DNA of 55,803 bases, from assembly GCA_902765725.1 (NCBI GenBank), contig CACXAT010000013.1:1-55803 (forward strand). The letters run 5' to 3'. Source of the DNA: an uncultured Lachnospiraceae bacterium. Lineage in GTDB: Bacteria; Bacillota; Clostridia; Lachnospirales; Lachnospiraceae. Every line of letters starts with the position of its first letter. The first letter of the stretch is position 1. Shown piece after piece: positions 1-7,318 of this stretch. The notes under the pieces are model-generated. The model was given only the letters and a program-made list of their open reading frames with translations. It was not told the DNA's origin and did not search any database. A program made the translations under genes and the position numbers.

Positions 1-231
1 CCACAGGCTGAAAAGAGCAGATCCGTTCGCACGAATAGAGCGCAGAAGAACAGAAATAGAAAGCCCCAAACCCGAGAATTTCACTCTCGACTTGGGGCTC
101 ATTTCATCCAACAGTTCTGTAATAATCAAAACTTGAACGTCCGTCAATTCCGGGTCACCCGTGATGTTATGGAATTTGGTTCCGGTTATATACAGGCGAA
201 TGGCTTCCACACGCTCGCCGTCGATTAGCAT
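1..231 (-). CDS. Possible partial ORF running off the left edge
   Basis: On the minus strand an ATG at 231 opens 77 codons without a stop up to the window edge, with an in-frame stop just upstream of the ATG. The product begins MLIDGERVEAIRLY and is mostly polar with no motif I recognise. No convincing ribosome site precedes the ATG, and the frame runs through a strong inverted repeat at 62-99, which is odd for a real gene. It could be the tail of a degraded gene in the same worn patch as the sirtuin relic, or chance. Confidence 0.3.
   Translation of the reverse strand, partial: MLIDGERVEAIRLYITGTKFHNITGDPELTDVQVLIITELLDEMSPKSRVKFSGLGLSISVLLRSIRANGSALFSLW
62..99. repeat. Inverted repeat, terminator-like hairpin
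   Basis: AGCCCCAA (62-69) pairs with TTGGGGCT (92-99), and an inner CGAGA/TCTCG pair extends the stem. Read on the minus strand it is followed by a pyrimidine-rich stretch (TTTCTATTTCT), so it could end a minus-strand transcript. There is no T-tract on the plus side. Confidence 0.4.
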
Positions 232-301
232 TTCGAATTACTATACGAAGGAATATTATGAAACAGAATTACAATGAACTTCCGAACGGATATCTGGAAT
301 C

Positions 302-600
302 TATCAACCGGGGGATCCTGGCGGTTCGTTCTTTTCAGGGCGGTATTTCTACACGCAGGGCGACTACGGTTTATTCCAGAGTGCAGATCCGAAGAACCGG
401 AAAACCTATGACAACGAAGAATGGGTCATGAAGACGATGGAGGCCCAGGGCTTCGTCAGAGATTCCGAGAATGTCTTCCAGCCTCCGAAGGATGGGACGC
501 TTTTGATGCGGATCCCGACGGAGCTGATCCCCAAATGTCCGGATGATGGTTCGGATGTGACGATGAATCTTCGCTGTGATGATCGGAAACAGAATTCAAA
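302..600 (+). pseudogene. Sirtuin (Sir2-family) relic
   Basis: Translation in the frame of 428 gives RYFYTQGDYGLFQ, then KTYDNEEWVMKTMEAQGF, then IPTELIPKCPDDGSDVTMNLR. These match the middle-to-late part of the Sir2-like deacetylases common in Firmicutes, including the zinc-site neighbourhood, although the usual CPxCG cysteine pair is reduced to a single C. The N-terminal NAD-binding part is missing and the homology ends abruptly near 600, where the 3' end of the converging TetR gene begins. An ATG with an open frame at 258 is in a different frame, so the piece cannot make a sirtuin. An ORF continues in the same frame to 859, but the part beyond 600 is only the antisense of tetR. Confidence 0.65.
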
Positions 601-607
601 CAGGATA

Positions 608-1120
608 TTAGTTTTGGTGAGCAAGTGCAAAGAGAGCGCTCAGTTCTTTTCCGCTCTCCTGCATGCCGCGTTTTATCCATTCGAGCATCCACCCATATAT
701 GCCATAGGCCCAGAAAGATTTCATGTACGCCTCAAGATTCTGCATTTCAGGAGTGATCTGAATCGTGCCGATGATCGTGTCCATCATGATGGAGGACATA
801 CCGGCATTGTAGAGAGTGGTGTAGAAGTCCCTGTGATCCCGGTAGAAATCAAACAATGACGGGAACAAGGTTTCCGGTGCCGATTCGGGATTTGATTCAT
901 ACAGCATTCCCCATTCCTTGATAAGCCGATCTGACTCCTCCTTCAGAATATCCTCTTTGTTCTGATAATTCCGATAGAAGGAAACTCGGCCGATCTCCGC
1001 CTTATTTGTAAGCTCGCTGACGGAGATATCCGAAAGGGGTTTCTCTTTCAAAAGATCAAGAAGTGCAGCGGTGATCTGCTTTTTCACATAGGTGTTTTTC
1101 TGCTCGTTGTTCATAGTCAT
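608..1120 (-). CDS. TetR/AcrR-family transcriptional regulator
   Basis: About 170 residues. The first 50 form a TetR helix-turn-helix (KQITAALLDLLKEKPLSDIS, then VSELTNKAEIGRVSFYRNYQ), followed by an all-helical ligand domain typical of short TetR proteins. I chose the ATG at 1120 (or 1114), about 14 nt after GGAGGGAGG. The longer ATG at 1153 lies upstream of that ribosome site. It is divergent from the two hydrolase genes, and a perfect inverted repeat sits in the shared upstream region. It probably represses the hydrolase operon and itself; the inducer is unknown. Its 3' end abuts the sirtuin relic. Confidence 0.85.
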   Translation of the reverse strand: MTMNNEQKNTYVKKQITAALLDLLKEKPLSDISVSELTNKAEIGRVSFYRNYQNKEDILKEESDRLIKEWGMLYESNPESAPETLFPSLFDFYRDHRDFYTTLYNAGMSSIMMDTIIGTIQITPEMQNLEAYMKSFWAYGIYGWMLEWIKRGMQESGKELSALFALAHQN

Positions 1121-1144
1121 GACGATGAAACAAACCTCCCTCCG

Positions 1145-1202
1145 TTGTATCATTTTGCTGAAACACTTGTATCATCGATAAGATTATGATACAAGTGTTT
1201 CA
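1145..1202. promoter_or_regulatory. Probable TetR operator: perfect 17-bp inverted repeat
   Basis: TGAAACACTTGTATCAT (1159-1175) is repeated as a perfect inverted copy at 1186-1202 with a 10-bp spacer. A further partial copy, TTGTATCAT, lies at 1145-1153. The repeat fills the divergent gap between the tetR gene and the hydrolases, where both promoters must lie. A possible plus-strand promoter is TTGCTG (1155) with TAAGAT (1179), which the operator would cover. Binding by the adjacent TetR is inference from position. Confidence 0.7.
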
Positions 1203-1224
1203 ACAACTTGTCAAGGAGGCCATC

Positions 1225-2178
1225 ATGAGAAAGGTCATGAAAATCATTATAGTGATCATCTTAATCATTGCAGCTGCAGTTGCTGCACTTGTAATCAAAG
1301 GCCTGATAGAGGCAAAGAAGACTTCCGTCAAAGAGGATTATTATACCGAGTTTTCTTCTTCCGCACCTCTTGAGCAGAAGTATTCACAGCTCGGTGGGTA
1401 TGATGTTTCCTCTTTCGATAATCCATCAGACAATGCGACGATCAAAATGGTGCGCTTCTGGTATCCTTCAGAACTGGAAAACAGCGATAAACAGTATCCC
1501 GTGATCGTAGTAGTGAATGCCAGCGGGACACCTGCCTTCAAATATGAACCGTGGTTTAAGCGGCTTGCGTCCTGGGGATTTATCGTTGTCGGAAACGAAG
1601 ACCCGCAGGCCGGAACCGGTGAAACAGCTTCCATTATGCTTGACTATCTTTTGAATCTGCCGAAGGATCATAGACTGAATGGCAGATTGGACATAGAGAA
1701 CATCGGAATCGTGGTATTCTCACAGGGCGGAGCCGGAGCATTGGCAGCGGTGACCATGTACGATAATGGTACAGCGTATAAAACGATATTCACCGGGAGC
1801 GCAGCATACCCGTTCCTTGCAAGAAATATGGGATGGAAATACGATGTTTCCAAGATCTCGATCCCTTACTTTATGGCAGCAGGGACCGGCACAACCGATG
1901 ATAAGGGAGTTGCTGATATCACCAAGGAATATGCCGGAGTTGCTCCGCTTGCTTCCCTGGTCGAGAATTATGAAACGATCAGCGATGATGTACTTAAGGT
2001 ACGTGCCAGGGCGACCGGCGCAGAGCACGAAGACATGCTTGCCCGCAGTGACGGCTACATGACGGCATGGATGCTGTGGCAGCTCTGCGGAGACGAAGAG
2101 GCCGCTGAAGTCTTCACTGGAGTAGATGCAGAGATCCTTCATAACAACAATTGGCAGGATGTGGAGAAGAACAAATGA
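1225..2178 (+). CDS. Membrane-anchored alpha/beta hydrolase
   Basis: About 317 residues. An N-terminal hydrophobic anchor (IIIVIILIIAAAVAALVI, residues 7-24) precedes an alpha/beta-hydrolase domain of the chlorophyllase/PET-hydrolase type. The nucleophile elbow reads VVFSQGGAG, so the first glycine of the usual GxSxG is a phenylalanine. A late EHEDML offers the likely catalytic histidine. The start is the ATG at 1225, 5 nt after AAGGAGG; the earlier in-frame ATG at 1186 lies inside the operator. It overlaps the next gene by ATGA. The substrate is not predictable beyond an ester or amide. Confidence 0.8.
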   Translation: MRKVMKIIIVIILIIAAAVAALVIKGLIEAKKTSVKEDYYTEFSSSAPLEQKYSQLGGYDVSSFDNPSDNATIKMVRFWYPSELENSDKQYPVIVVVNASGTPAFKYEPWFKRLASWGFIVVGNEDPQAGTGETASIMLDYLLNLPKDHRLNGRLDIENIGIVVFSQGGAGALAAVTMYDNGTAYKTIFTGSAAYPFLARNMGWKYDVSKISIPYFMAAGTGTTDDKGVADITKEYAGVAPLASLVENYETISDDVLKVRARATGAEHEDMLARSDGYMTAWMLWQLCGDEEAAEVFTGVDAEILHNNNWQDVEKNK

Positions 2179-3206
2179 GTAGAAAAGCAGGGAAAAAGAA
2201 ACATACTTTATTGATCGTCCTTGCGATCCTATTGGCCGTTCTGGCGACAGGCGTTTTGATCCTTATGACACACACGCAGATCATCGTAGGTACGATCCAA
2301 AAGCTGTCGGCCAGTACGGTGAACACCCAAAACTCCTATGAGCCCCTTGGCAAGCCGATGGAAGGCGTGAAGGATAATGGTCAGTACATCATTACCGAGG
2401 TCAAGTATTCTGAAAACTATCCGAACAGTTTTCTGGACATTACTTACCCGGATGAAAACAGGGAAACGCCACGGCCCACTCTTATCTACTTTCATGGCGG
2501 CGGGTTCTTCGGCGGCAGCAAGAGTGTAGGCGATCCCCTTGCCGAAAGTGATGCGACTGCCTTACTGGACGACATCTGCGCCGAAGGATTCAACCTCGTT
2601 AATATTGATTACGTGCTGGTTCCGGAATACCATTTCCCCGCTCCGCTGATTCAGGCGAACGAAGCATTTCAGTTTTTGATCGATCACGCTGCTGAGTATC
2701 ATCTGAATATGGACCGGGTGGTGATCATGGGTTCGTCCGCAGGTGCAATCATGACAAGTCAGCTCGGAAGCATTATTACTAATCCGGATTATGCAAAGAC
2801 CCTGGGTATTTCACCTGTGCTGAAGCCGGAACAGGTCAAGGCAGTTGTACTCGACGATGCGCCTCTCGTCTATGATAAGTTTTCTTTGAGAACCAAAGTA
2901 CTTGTTGGCAACTATGTAAAAGGCTCTATCTTCCTGGGTCGCGAGGAAAAGCAAAAATACAACAACATCCTGTGGGTCGATTCAAACTATCCTGATGCGT
3001 TCCTGCTGGGTAGTGAGTATTACGTAGATATGCGGGAAATGGACGCTGCACTAACCAGCGCAAACGCAAAACACGCTTTAGTCGATCCTTTGGCTGAACG
3101 GAATCTTCAAATGCAGCACTGCTTTGTTGCTTCGGAACGTGAAAACGATGTGGCAAAAGACGCCTTTGACAGGATGATAAGTTTTCTGAAACAACGGGTG
3201 CAATAA
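2175..3206 (+). CDS. Membrane-anchored alpha/beta hydrolase, HSL-type esterase
   Basis: About 343 residues. An N-terminal anchor (LLIVLAILLAVLATGVLIL) is followed by a hormone-sensitive-lipase-type carboxylesterase. Visible are the oxyanion motif YFHGGGF, the nucleophile elbow GSSAG, a DDAPL acidic region and a late MQHCF histidine. The start at 2175 overlaps the previous stop and has GGAG 8 nt upstream. It is co-transcribed with the upstream hydrolase and shares its presumed TetR control. The pair probably acts at the outer face of the membrane on ester compounds; the substrate is unknown. Confidence 0.85.
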   Translation: MSRKAGKKKHTLLIVLAILLAVLATGVLILMTHTQIIVGTIQKLSASTVNTQNSYEPLGKPMEGVKDNGQYIITEVKYSENYPNSFLDITYPDENRETPRPTLIYFHGGGFFGGSKSVGDPLAESDATALLDDICAEGFNLVNIDYVLVPEYHFPAPLIQANEAFQFLIDHAAEYHLNMDRVVIMGSSAGAIMTSQLGSIITNPDYAKTLGISPVLKPEQVKAVVLDDAPLVYDKFSLRTKVLVGNYVKGSIFLGREEKQKYNNILWVDSNYPDAFLLGSEYYVDMREMDAALTSANAKHALVDPLAERNLQMQHCFVASERENDVAKDAFDRMISFLKQRVQ

Positions 3207-3250
3207 AAGGATCGGGCCGCTGAGTTTATCGGTGGCTCGATCCTTTTTGT
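3206..3250 (+). terminator. Rho-independent terminator of the hydrolase operon
   Basis: AAAGGATCGGGCC (from 3206) pairs with GGCTCGATCCTTT (ending 3246) with a single G-T wobble, and the stem runs into a T-tract. Confidence 0.9.
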
Positions 3251-3253
3251 ATC

Positions 3254-3511
3254 TTGCTCCCAGTCTCACTCTCTATTACGAAAAAGTATGTGAATGTATC
3301 TGCAGATGAATCGGTAAGAGAAAAAACGCTTTCTGAGATAACAAGATTGTTTGCTCTTCTTGCTTTGGCAGGAGATTTAGGTGGAGCTGTAGGGCCTGCG
3401 ATCATTGGTAATGTATCTCAGAAAGCAGCAAACAATCTGCAGGCAGGGGTTTTAGCAGGAATAGGTTTTCCAATCCTAGAAATGCCACAAACACAGCACT
3501 TAGGACATTGA
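3254..3511 (+). pseudogene. MFS transporter C-terminal relic
   Basis: The open frame contains LALAGDLGGAVGPAIIGNVS and NLQAGVLAGIGFPIL. These match the last transmembrane part of a major-facilitator permease, where a glycine-rich GDLGG..GP segment is followed by a final hydrophobic helix. There is no ribosome site and the first ten helices are absent, so it cannot be functional. It lies between two terminators. Confidence 0.6.
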
Positions 3512-3532
3512 AAAAGTTCTCCAAGAGATAAT

Positions 3533-3563
3533 CAAAAAGCTCCCCCTTCTGGGGAGCTTTTTG
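3533..3563. terminator. Bidirectional terminator hairpin
   Basis: CAAAAAGCTCCCC and GGGGAGCTTTTTG form a perfect 13-bp stem with a 5-nt loop. A-tract and T-tract flanks allow termination on both strands. It ends the MFS relic. Confidence 0.9.
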
Positions 3564-3692
3564 ATGTCCCATAATCCCGGATCCGGAGGCTGAAGCAGAC
3601 CGTATATGCTTTGATTGGCTATGGCGAAAGTTTCGTAACTATGGTACGCTGTGCGTTAAGAGGTCATATGATCTGACTGGAAGGAGGGAGCC

Positions 3693-4766
3693 ATGAAGAA
3701 GAGACTTGCCATGCCGCTGCTGGTGCTGGCGATGCTGTTTATGATGCTGCCGGTGATGGCGTATGCGGACAGTGTTGAGGAAGTCCCGGCTGTGGAAGTT
3801 ATGTACAATGTTGACAATTTCGGCCTGTTCACCAGCTCGCTGGAAGGGACTGTCAGCAATAACATCAAGCAGAGGACGATCGTTCCGACAAGAGGTGTCA
3901 GACTCAATACAACAAATACAGGACTGGAGTACAGACTCGGGATAACCACTTATTCGGGGGTTGGCGATGGAATGCACGCAGTGGATGAGACCCGCAATTA
4001 TTATATGTGCATCCATCTTCAGCTTGAGGGCGGTTATGGCTGGCCTGAGGAACTCCGCCGAATCGCAGCGACAAAGACGTATATTCCGTTCGCTGAACTG
4101 AGCTCATTCCAGGTCTATCTCAACGGCGGATTGTGGACCGGGGATGGATATGTTAGACTTTATCCGGACAATGAATTGGATATCTCCGTTCCTATTGTGA
4201 ACGATATCGTATCGATCAGCCTTTCGGCGGATATTCTGAACTATAACGGAAAAACGCAGGTGCCGAAGGTGACTTCTGCCAAACTGCGCAATGGAGATCA
4301 GGTGAACAGCAGGATGTATTCCATATCTTGTCTGGACGGGGATGGGAAGACGGTGACACCGGTCAATCCGGGGACATACTATCTGCTTCTCAAGGGGACC
4401 GGCATCTATGGAACCGGCAGAAGGGCATTTACCATTAAGGAGAATCCCTACAGCATCTCGAAACCGCCGATCATCAAAAAGCCGGCGCCGTTCAGGGACC
4501 GGATCAATATAAAGTGGAAGCACTTTAACCGCAAACTGAAGAAGGACAAGAATCTTTGGAAGAAGATTAAAAAGGTCCAGGTTCAGTGCGCGTACGACAA
4601 GGATTTCAGGAAACTTGTCAAGAGCGTCAAGGTCAGTAAGAACAGAACAAGTGCGGTCATCAAGGGTTTGAAGAAAAATAAAAAATACTATGTCCGTGTC
4701 CGGTACTATAATGGAAAGGGATATTCGGCATGGAGTAAGGTAAAAACGGTGAAAACCAGAAAGTAG
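3693..4766 (+). CDS. Secreted protein with Fn3-like C-terminal domain
   Basis: About 357 residues. A signal peptide (MKKRLAMPLLVLAMLFMMLP, cleavage likely after AYA, residue 25) shows export. The middle region has a segment around ISLSADILNYNGKTQVPKV that resembles the bacterial Ig/MBG-like repeats found in clostridial surface proteins. The last 90 residues (KVQVQCAYDKDF to SAWSKVKTVKTRK) are a fibronectin type III domain, strongly basic. The start has AAGGAGGGAGCC directly upstream. The next gene, rbsD, begins 16 nt after the stop, so they are likely co-transcribed, an odd pairing. The function is unknown; an adhesin or wall-binding role is possible. Confidence 0.75.
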   Translation: MKKRLAMPLLVLAMLFMMLPVMAYADSVEEVPAVEVMYNVDNFGLFTSSLEGTVSNNIKQRTIVPTRGVRLNTTNTGLEYRLGITTYSGVGDGMHAVDETRNYYMCIHLQLEGGYGWPEELRRIAATKTYIPFAELSSFQVYLNGGLWTGDGYVRLYPDNELDISVPIVNDIVSISLSADILNYNGKTQVPKVTSAKLRNGDQVNSRMYSISCLDGDGKTVTPVNPGTYYLLLKGTGIYGTGRRAFTIKENPYSISKPPIIKKPAPFRDRINIKWKHFNRKLKKDKNLWKKIKKVQVQCAYDKDFRKLVKSVKVSKNRTSAVIKGLKKNKKYYVRVRYYNGKGYSAWSKVKTVKTRK

Positions 4767-4782
4767 CATGAAGGAGGAAAAG

Positions 4783-5178
4783 ATGAAGAAGAGAGGAATA
4801 CTGAATGCGGCGCTGTCTTACCATATTGCGGCGCTTGGACACAAGGATCTGTTTCTGATAGGAGATGCCGGAATGCCGATCCCCAGGGGGATCCCGATCG
4901 TAGACCTGGTGGTGACGGGCGGAGTGCCCACCTTCCGTCAGGTGACGGATGCAATCCTGGAGGATACCTGCGTGGAAGGGTATACGATCGCAGAGGAGAT
5001 CGTTGAAAACAATCCGGAACTTCTTGGATATATAAGAGAGAAGCTGGAGGGCTGTGAAGAGGAGATGATCTCTCACGATGACCTGAAGAAGATGTGTGCG
5101 AATGTGAAGTTCGCAGTCAGGACGGGAGAGTTCACTCCCTATCCGAACATCATCTGCAGAGCAGGTGTGGCATTCTGA
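4783..5178 (+). CDS. rbsD: D-ribose pyranase RbsD
   Basis: 131 residues, the family's usual length. RbsD/FucU proteins interconvert pyranose and furanose forms so that ribokinase receives the right anomer. The conserved histidine region (LSYHIAALGHKD, residues 11-22), the GDAGMPIP segment and the closing VRTGEFTPYPNIICRAGV are all present. The start at 4783 follows AAGGAGG; the earlier ATG at 4768 has no site. It lies directly before sugar cluster 1 but is separated from it by a terminator and the cluster's own promoter. It may still serve either ribokinase-like enzyme downstream. Confidence 0.93.
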   Translation: MKKRGILNAALSYHIAALGHKDLFLIGDAGMPIPRGIPIVDLVVTGGVPTFRQVTDAILEDTCVEGYTIAEEIVENNPELLGYIREKLEGCEEEMISHDDLKKMCANVKFAVRTGEFTPYPNIICRAGVAF

Positions 5179-5209
5179 GCAAAAGAAGTGAAGAAGACCT
5201 GAACAAGCG

Positions 5210-5245
5210 GCTGCCGCCTGGTAAAAACCGGTGCGGCAGCTTTTT
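5210..5245 (+). terminator. Terminator after rbsD
   Basis: GCTGCCGC (5210-5217) pairs with GCGGCAGC (5233-5240), followed by five T. Confidence 0.9.
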
Positions 5246-5420
5246 GTATTAACGCTGATATAAATCTCCATATATATGTTTATATATAAAAAGCGGGATA
5301 ACGGCATCAGCGATACCCAAATACAGGGGACGATATTGTCATATTGCCCAAAAACAGGGATAAACAATTGTTAGAACTGACGAAATGCCTTTTAAAGGCC
5401 TGGAAATACAAAAAACACTA

Positions 5421-5448
5421 TTGAAAAGATTATATAAACGTTTATAAT
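5421..5448 (+). promoter_or_regulatory. Cluster 1 promoter with overlapping LacI-type operator
   Basis: TTGAAA (5421-5426), a 16-bp spacer and TATAAT (5443-5448) form a near-consensus sigma-A promoter. The 14-bp palindrome TATAAACGTTTATA (5433-5446) overlaps the spacer and -10 box and has the central CG of LacI/GalR-family operators. The LacI regulator at the end of the cluster is the likely ligand. About 80 nt of leader separate it from the binding-protein gene. The rest of the 350-bp gap is AT-rich with no other feature I can support. Confidence 0.75.
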
Positions 5449-5531
5449 GCAAGTAACGGCGAAAGCGAGCCGGGTAATCACATCCGACCGCAATTCGCAA
5501 AGCACACATCTATCCAAGGAGGATAAAGGTT

Positions 5532-6512
5532 ATGAAGAAAGTATTCGCTGGTGTACTTGCAGGTGTCCTGGCTTGCTCCGCATTCTCAGGAATGGTTATG
5601 GCTGACGAGCTCCTTCCGGGCGGCGGCTCCAATGTCATCTATGTTATCACTCCCTCCACATCCAATCCGTACTTCAAGACGGTTCAGGATCAGGCTACTG
5701 CCAAGGGTGAGGAACTCGGATACGAAGTAAAGTGCGTGTCCCATGACGATGACGCAGCGAAGCAGCTGGAGCTGTTCGAAGCAGCGGCCAATGACCACGC
5801 GGCAGCAATCATCTGCGATAACGCAGGCGCAGACGCTTCCATCGAGGCTGTTCAGGCAGCATACGACGCAGGTATCCCGACATTCCTTGTAGACCGTGAG
5901 ATCAACCAGGAAGGTCTTGCAGTAGCTCAGCTGGTAGCTGACAATGCGCAGGGCGCTCAGGAGATCGCAGAAGCATGGGTTGAGGCAATGGGCTTTGAAG
6001 GAAAGTATGCTGAGCTCCTTGGCCTTGAGTCCGACACGAACTGCCAGGTCCGTTCCGAGAACTTCCACTCCATCATTGATGAGTATCCGGATTTCGAGAT
6101 GGTCGCACAGCAGTCCGCAAACTGGGATCAGACCGAAGCTTATGAGAAGACTGAGTCCATCCTTCAGTCCAATCCGGAGATCACCGGAATCATCTGCGGC
6201 AATGACACCATGGCTTGCGGCGCAGTCCAGGCGTGCATCGATGCCGGCAGAGATGACATCAAGATCATCGGCGTTGACGGTTCTGACGAAGCAGCAGCTT
6301 ACATCAAGTCCGGCAACATGGTTGGTACCGCTCTTCAGCAGATCGCTCTGATCACCACTACTGCAGTTGAGGAAGCAGATGCATATCTGAAGGGAACCGC
6401 TCCGGAAGAAGAAAAGCAGCTGATCCCCTGCGTAGCGATCACCGCTGAAAACGTTGACAACCTGTCCGCATTTGTATACACCGAGGGCGGAGCAGAGACC
6501 GAAGCTGAGTAA
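5532..6512 (+). CDS. RbsB-like sugar-binding protein of an ABC importer
   Basis: 326 residues. The signal sequence ends in MVMADE, suggesting cleavage after VMA; an earlier VLAC could instead be a lipobox. The body is a ribose-type two-lobed binding protein (Peripla_BP_4): IYVITPSTSNPYFKTVQDQA at the start of lobe 1, AAIICDNAGAD, FLVDREIN, the lobe-2 GICGNDTMACGA-like segment, and IIGVDGSDEA with the usual late ligand aspartate. It has AAGGAGG before the ATG. It is the first gene of cluster 1 and is separated from the next by hairpins, fitting higher expression than the rest. The ligand is probably a pentose or similar sugar. Confidence 0.92.
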   Translation: MKKVFAGVLAGVLACSAFSGMVMADELLPGGGSNVIYVITPSTSNPYFKTVQDQATAKGEELGYEVKCVSHDDDAAKQLELFEAAANDHAAAIICDNAGADASIEAVQAAYDAGIPTFLVDREINQEGLAVAQLVADNAQGAQEIAEAWVEAMGFEGKYAELLGLESDTNCQVRSENFHSIIDEYPDFEMVAQQSANWDQTEAYEKTESILQSNPEITGIICGNDTMACGAVQACIDAGRDDIKIIGVDGSDEAAAYIKSGNMVGTALQQIALITTTAVEEADAYLKGTAPEEEKQLIPCVAITAENVDNLSAFVYTEGGAETEAE

Positions 6513-6546
6513 TAGACAGACATCACGAATTGAATAAATGAGCCTG

Positions 6547-6651
6547 AGGGGCTGCCGCAGCTGCAAGATTCTGTTGTGGCAGCCCCTTCTGCGCAAAAGG
6601 GAGAGTCTCCGCCTCCGGATCACAGGATCCGGGACGGCTGTGAACAGCCGT
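6547..6651 (+). other. Intercistronic hairpins after the binding-protein gene
   Basis: The 218-nt gap holds AGGGGCTGCC/GGCAGCCCCT (6547-6587, followed by TTCT), then TCCGGATC with GGATCCGG near 6614-6632, and a perfect ACGGCTGT/ACAGCCGT stem (6634-6651). None has a long T-tract. They look like RNA-stabilising or partial-terminating structures that keep the binding protein abundant. Confidence 0.6.
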
Positions 6652-6730
6652 ATGGACTTCGGAGATACCCCGGAGCGTATACGAATGTTCACAGGACAGA
6701 TTCCTCAGTTGATGAAGGAGAGATGGAACG

Positions 6731-7306
6731 ATGAAGAAAAAGATCGCGCTGCTTCTTGCGGCAGTCATGCTTGCGACCGGAGTGACCGGCTGCGGTATTG
6801 TCACGGTAGTAAAGATCGGCCAGGAAGGGACCCTGACCGGTGAGACAGAATTTGATTCTTCCCAGCAGTCAGGCCAGGACTGGGAACAGGTCGTTGCCGA
6901 GATTACTGAGAACGCGAAGGACCTCAAGGAGGTTGAGGGCGATATCGGATCAGACGCTGTAGCCGTATCCGGAACTGCAGTGATCAAGGAATGGAATCAT
7001 GAGCAGGCAGTGAAGACTTATATCGTTCTCGATGGATATGAGAATGAAGTTGTGATCCAGACCGGATCCGTTTATACGGGCACGGCAGTCCGTGATCTGC
7101 AGACACTGAAGAAGTTCTCGGACTTCAAGAATCAGACAGAGTGGTCAGAGTACGCGAAATCCCTGAATAAGGAATCTGATTCTCAGATCGTCCAGCCTCT
7201 GGGTCTGAGTGACGATGTGAACGGCAAGGAGATCACATTTGTCGGCGGCGCTGTGAAGAAGGCAGGAAAGATTACGATAACAGTGGTATCAGCCCAGATC
7301 AACTAA
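6731..7306 (+). CDS. DUF2291 lipoprotein of a sugar ABC cluster
   Basis: 191 residues. A lipoprotein signal (lipobox VTGC, Cys21) anchors it outside the membrane. The middle shows DSSQQSGQDWEQVVAEITE and DAVAVSGTAVIKEWN, which fit the DUF2291 family, found almost always beside RbsABC-type importers. Its molecular role is unknown; the conserved context suggests an accessory to transport. It sits between the binding-protein and ATPase genes, 12 nt before the latter, with GGAGAGATGGAACG upstream of the ATG. Confidence 0.8.
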   Translation: MKKKIALLLAAVMLATGVTGCGIVTVVKIGQEGTLTGETEFDSSQQSGQDWEQVVAEITENAKDLKEVEGDIGSDAVAVSGTAVIKEWNHEQAVKTYIVLDGYENEVVIQTGSVYTGTAVRDLQTLKKFSDFKNQTEWSEYAKSLNKESDSQIVQPLGLSDDVNGKEITFVGGAVKKAGKITITVVSAQIN

Positions 7307-7318
7307 GGAGGATGCAGT

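Noticed and set aside
5586..6692. 368-codon open frame on the minus strand
   Set aside because: It is antisense to the binding-protein gene, with no start site or motif.
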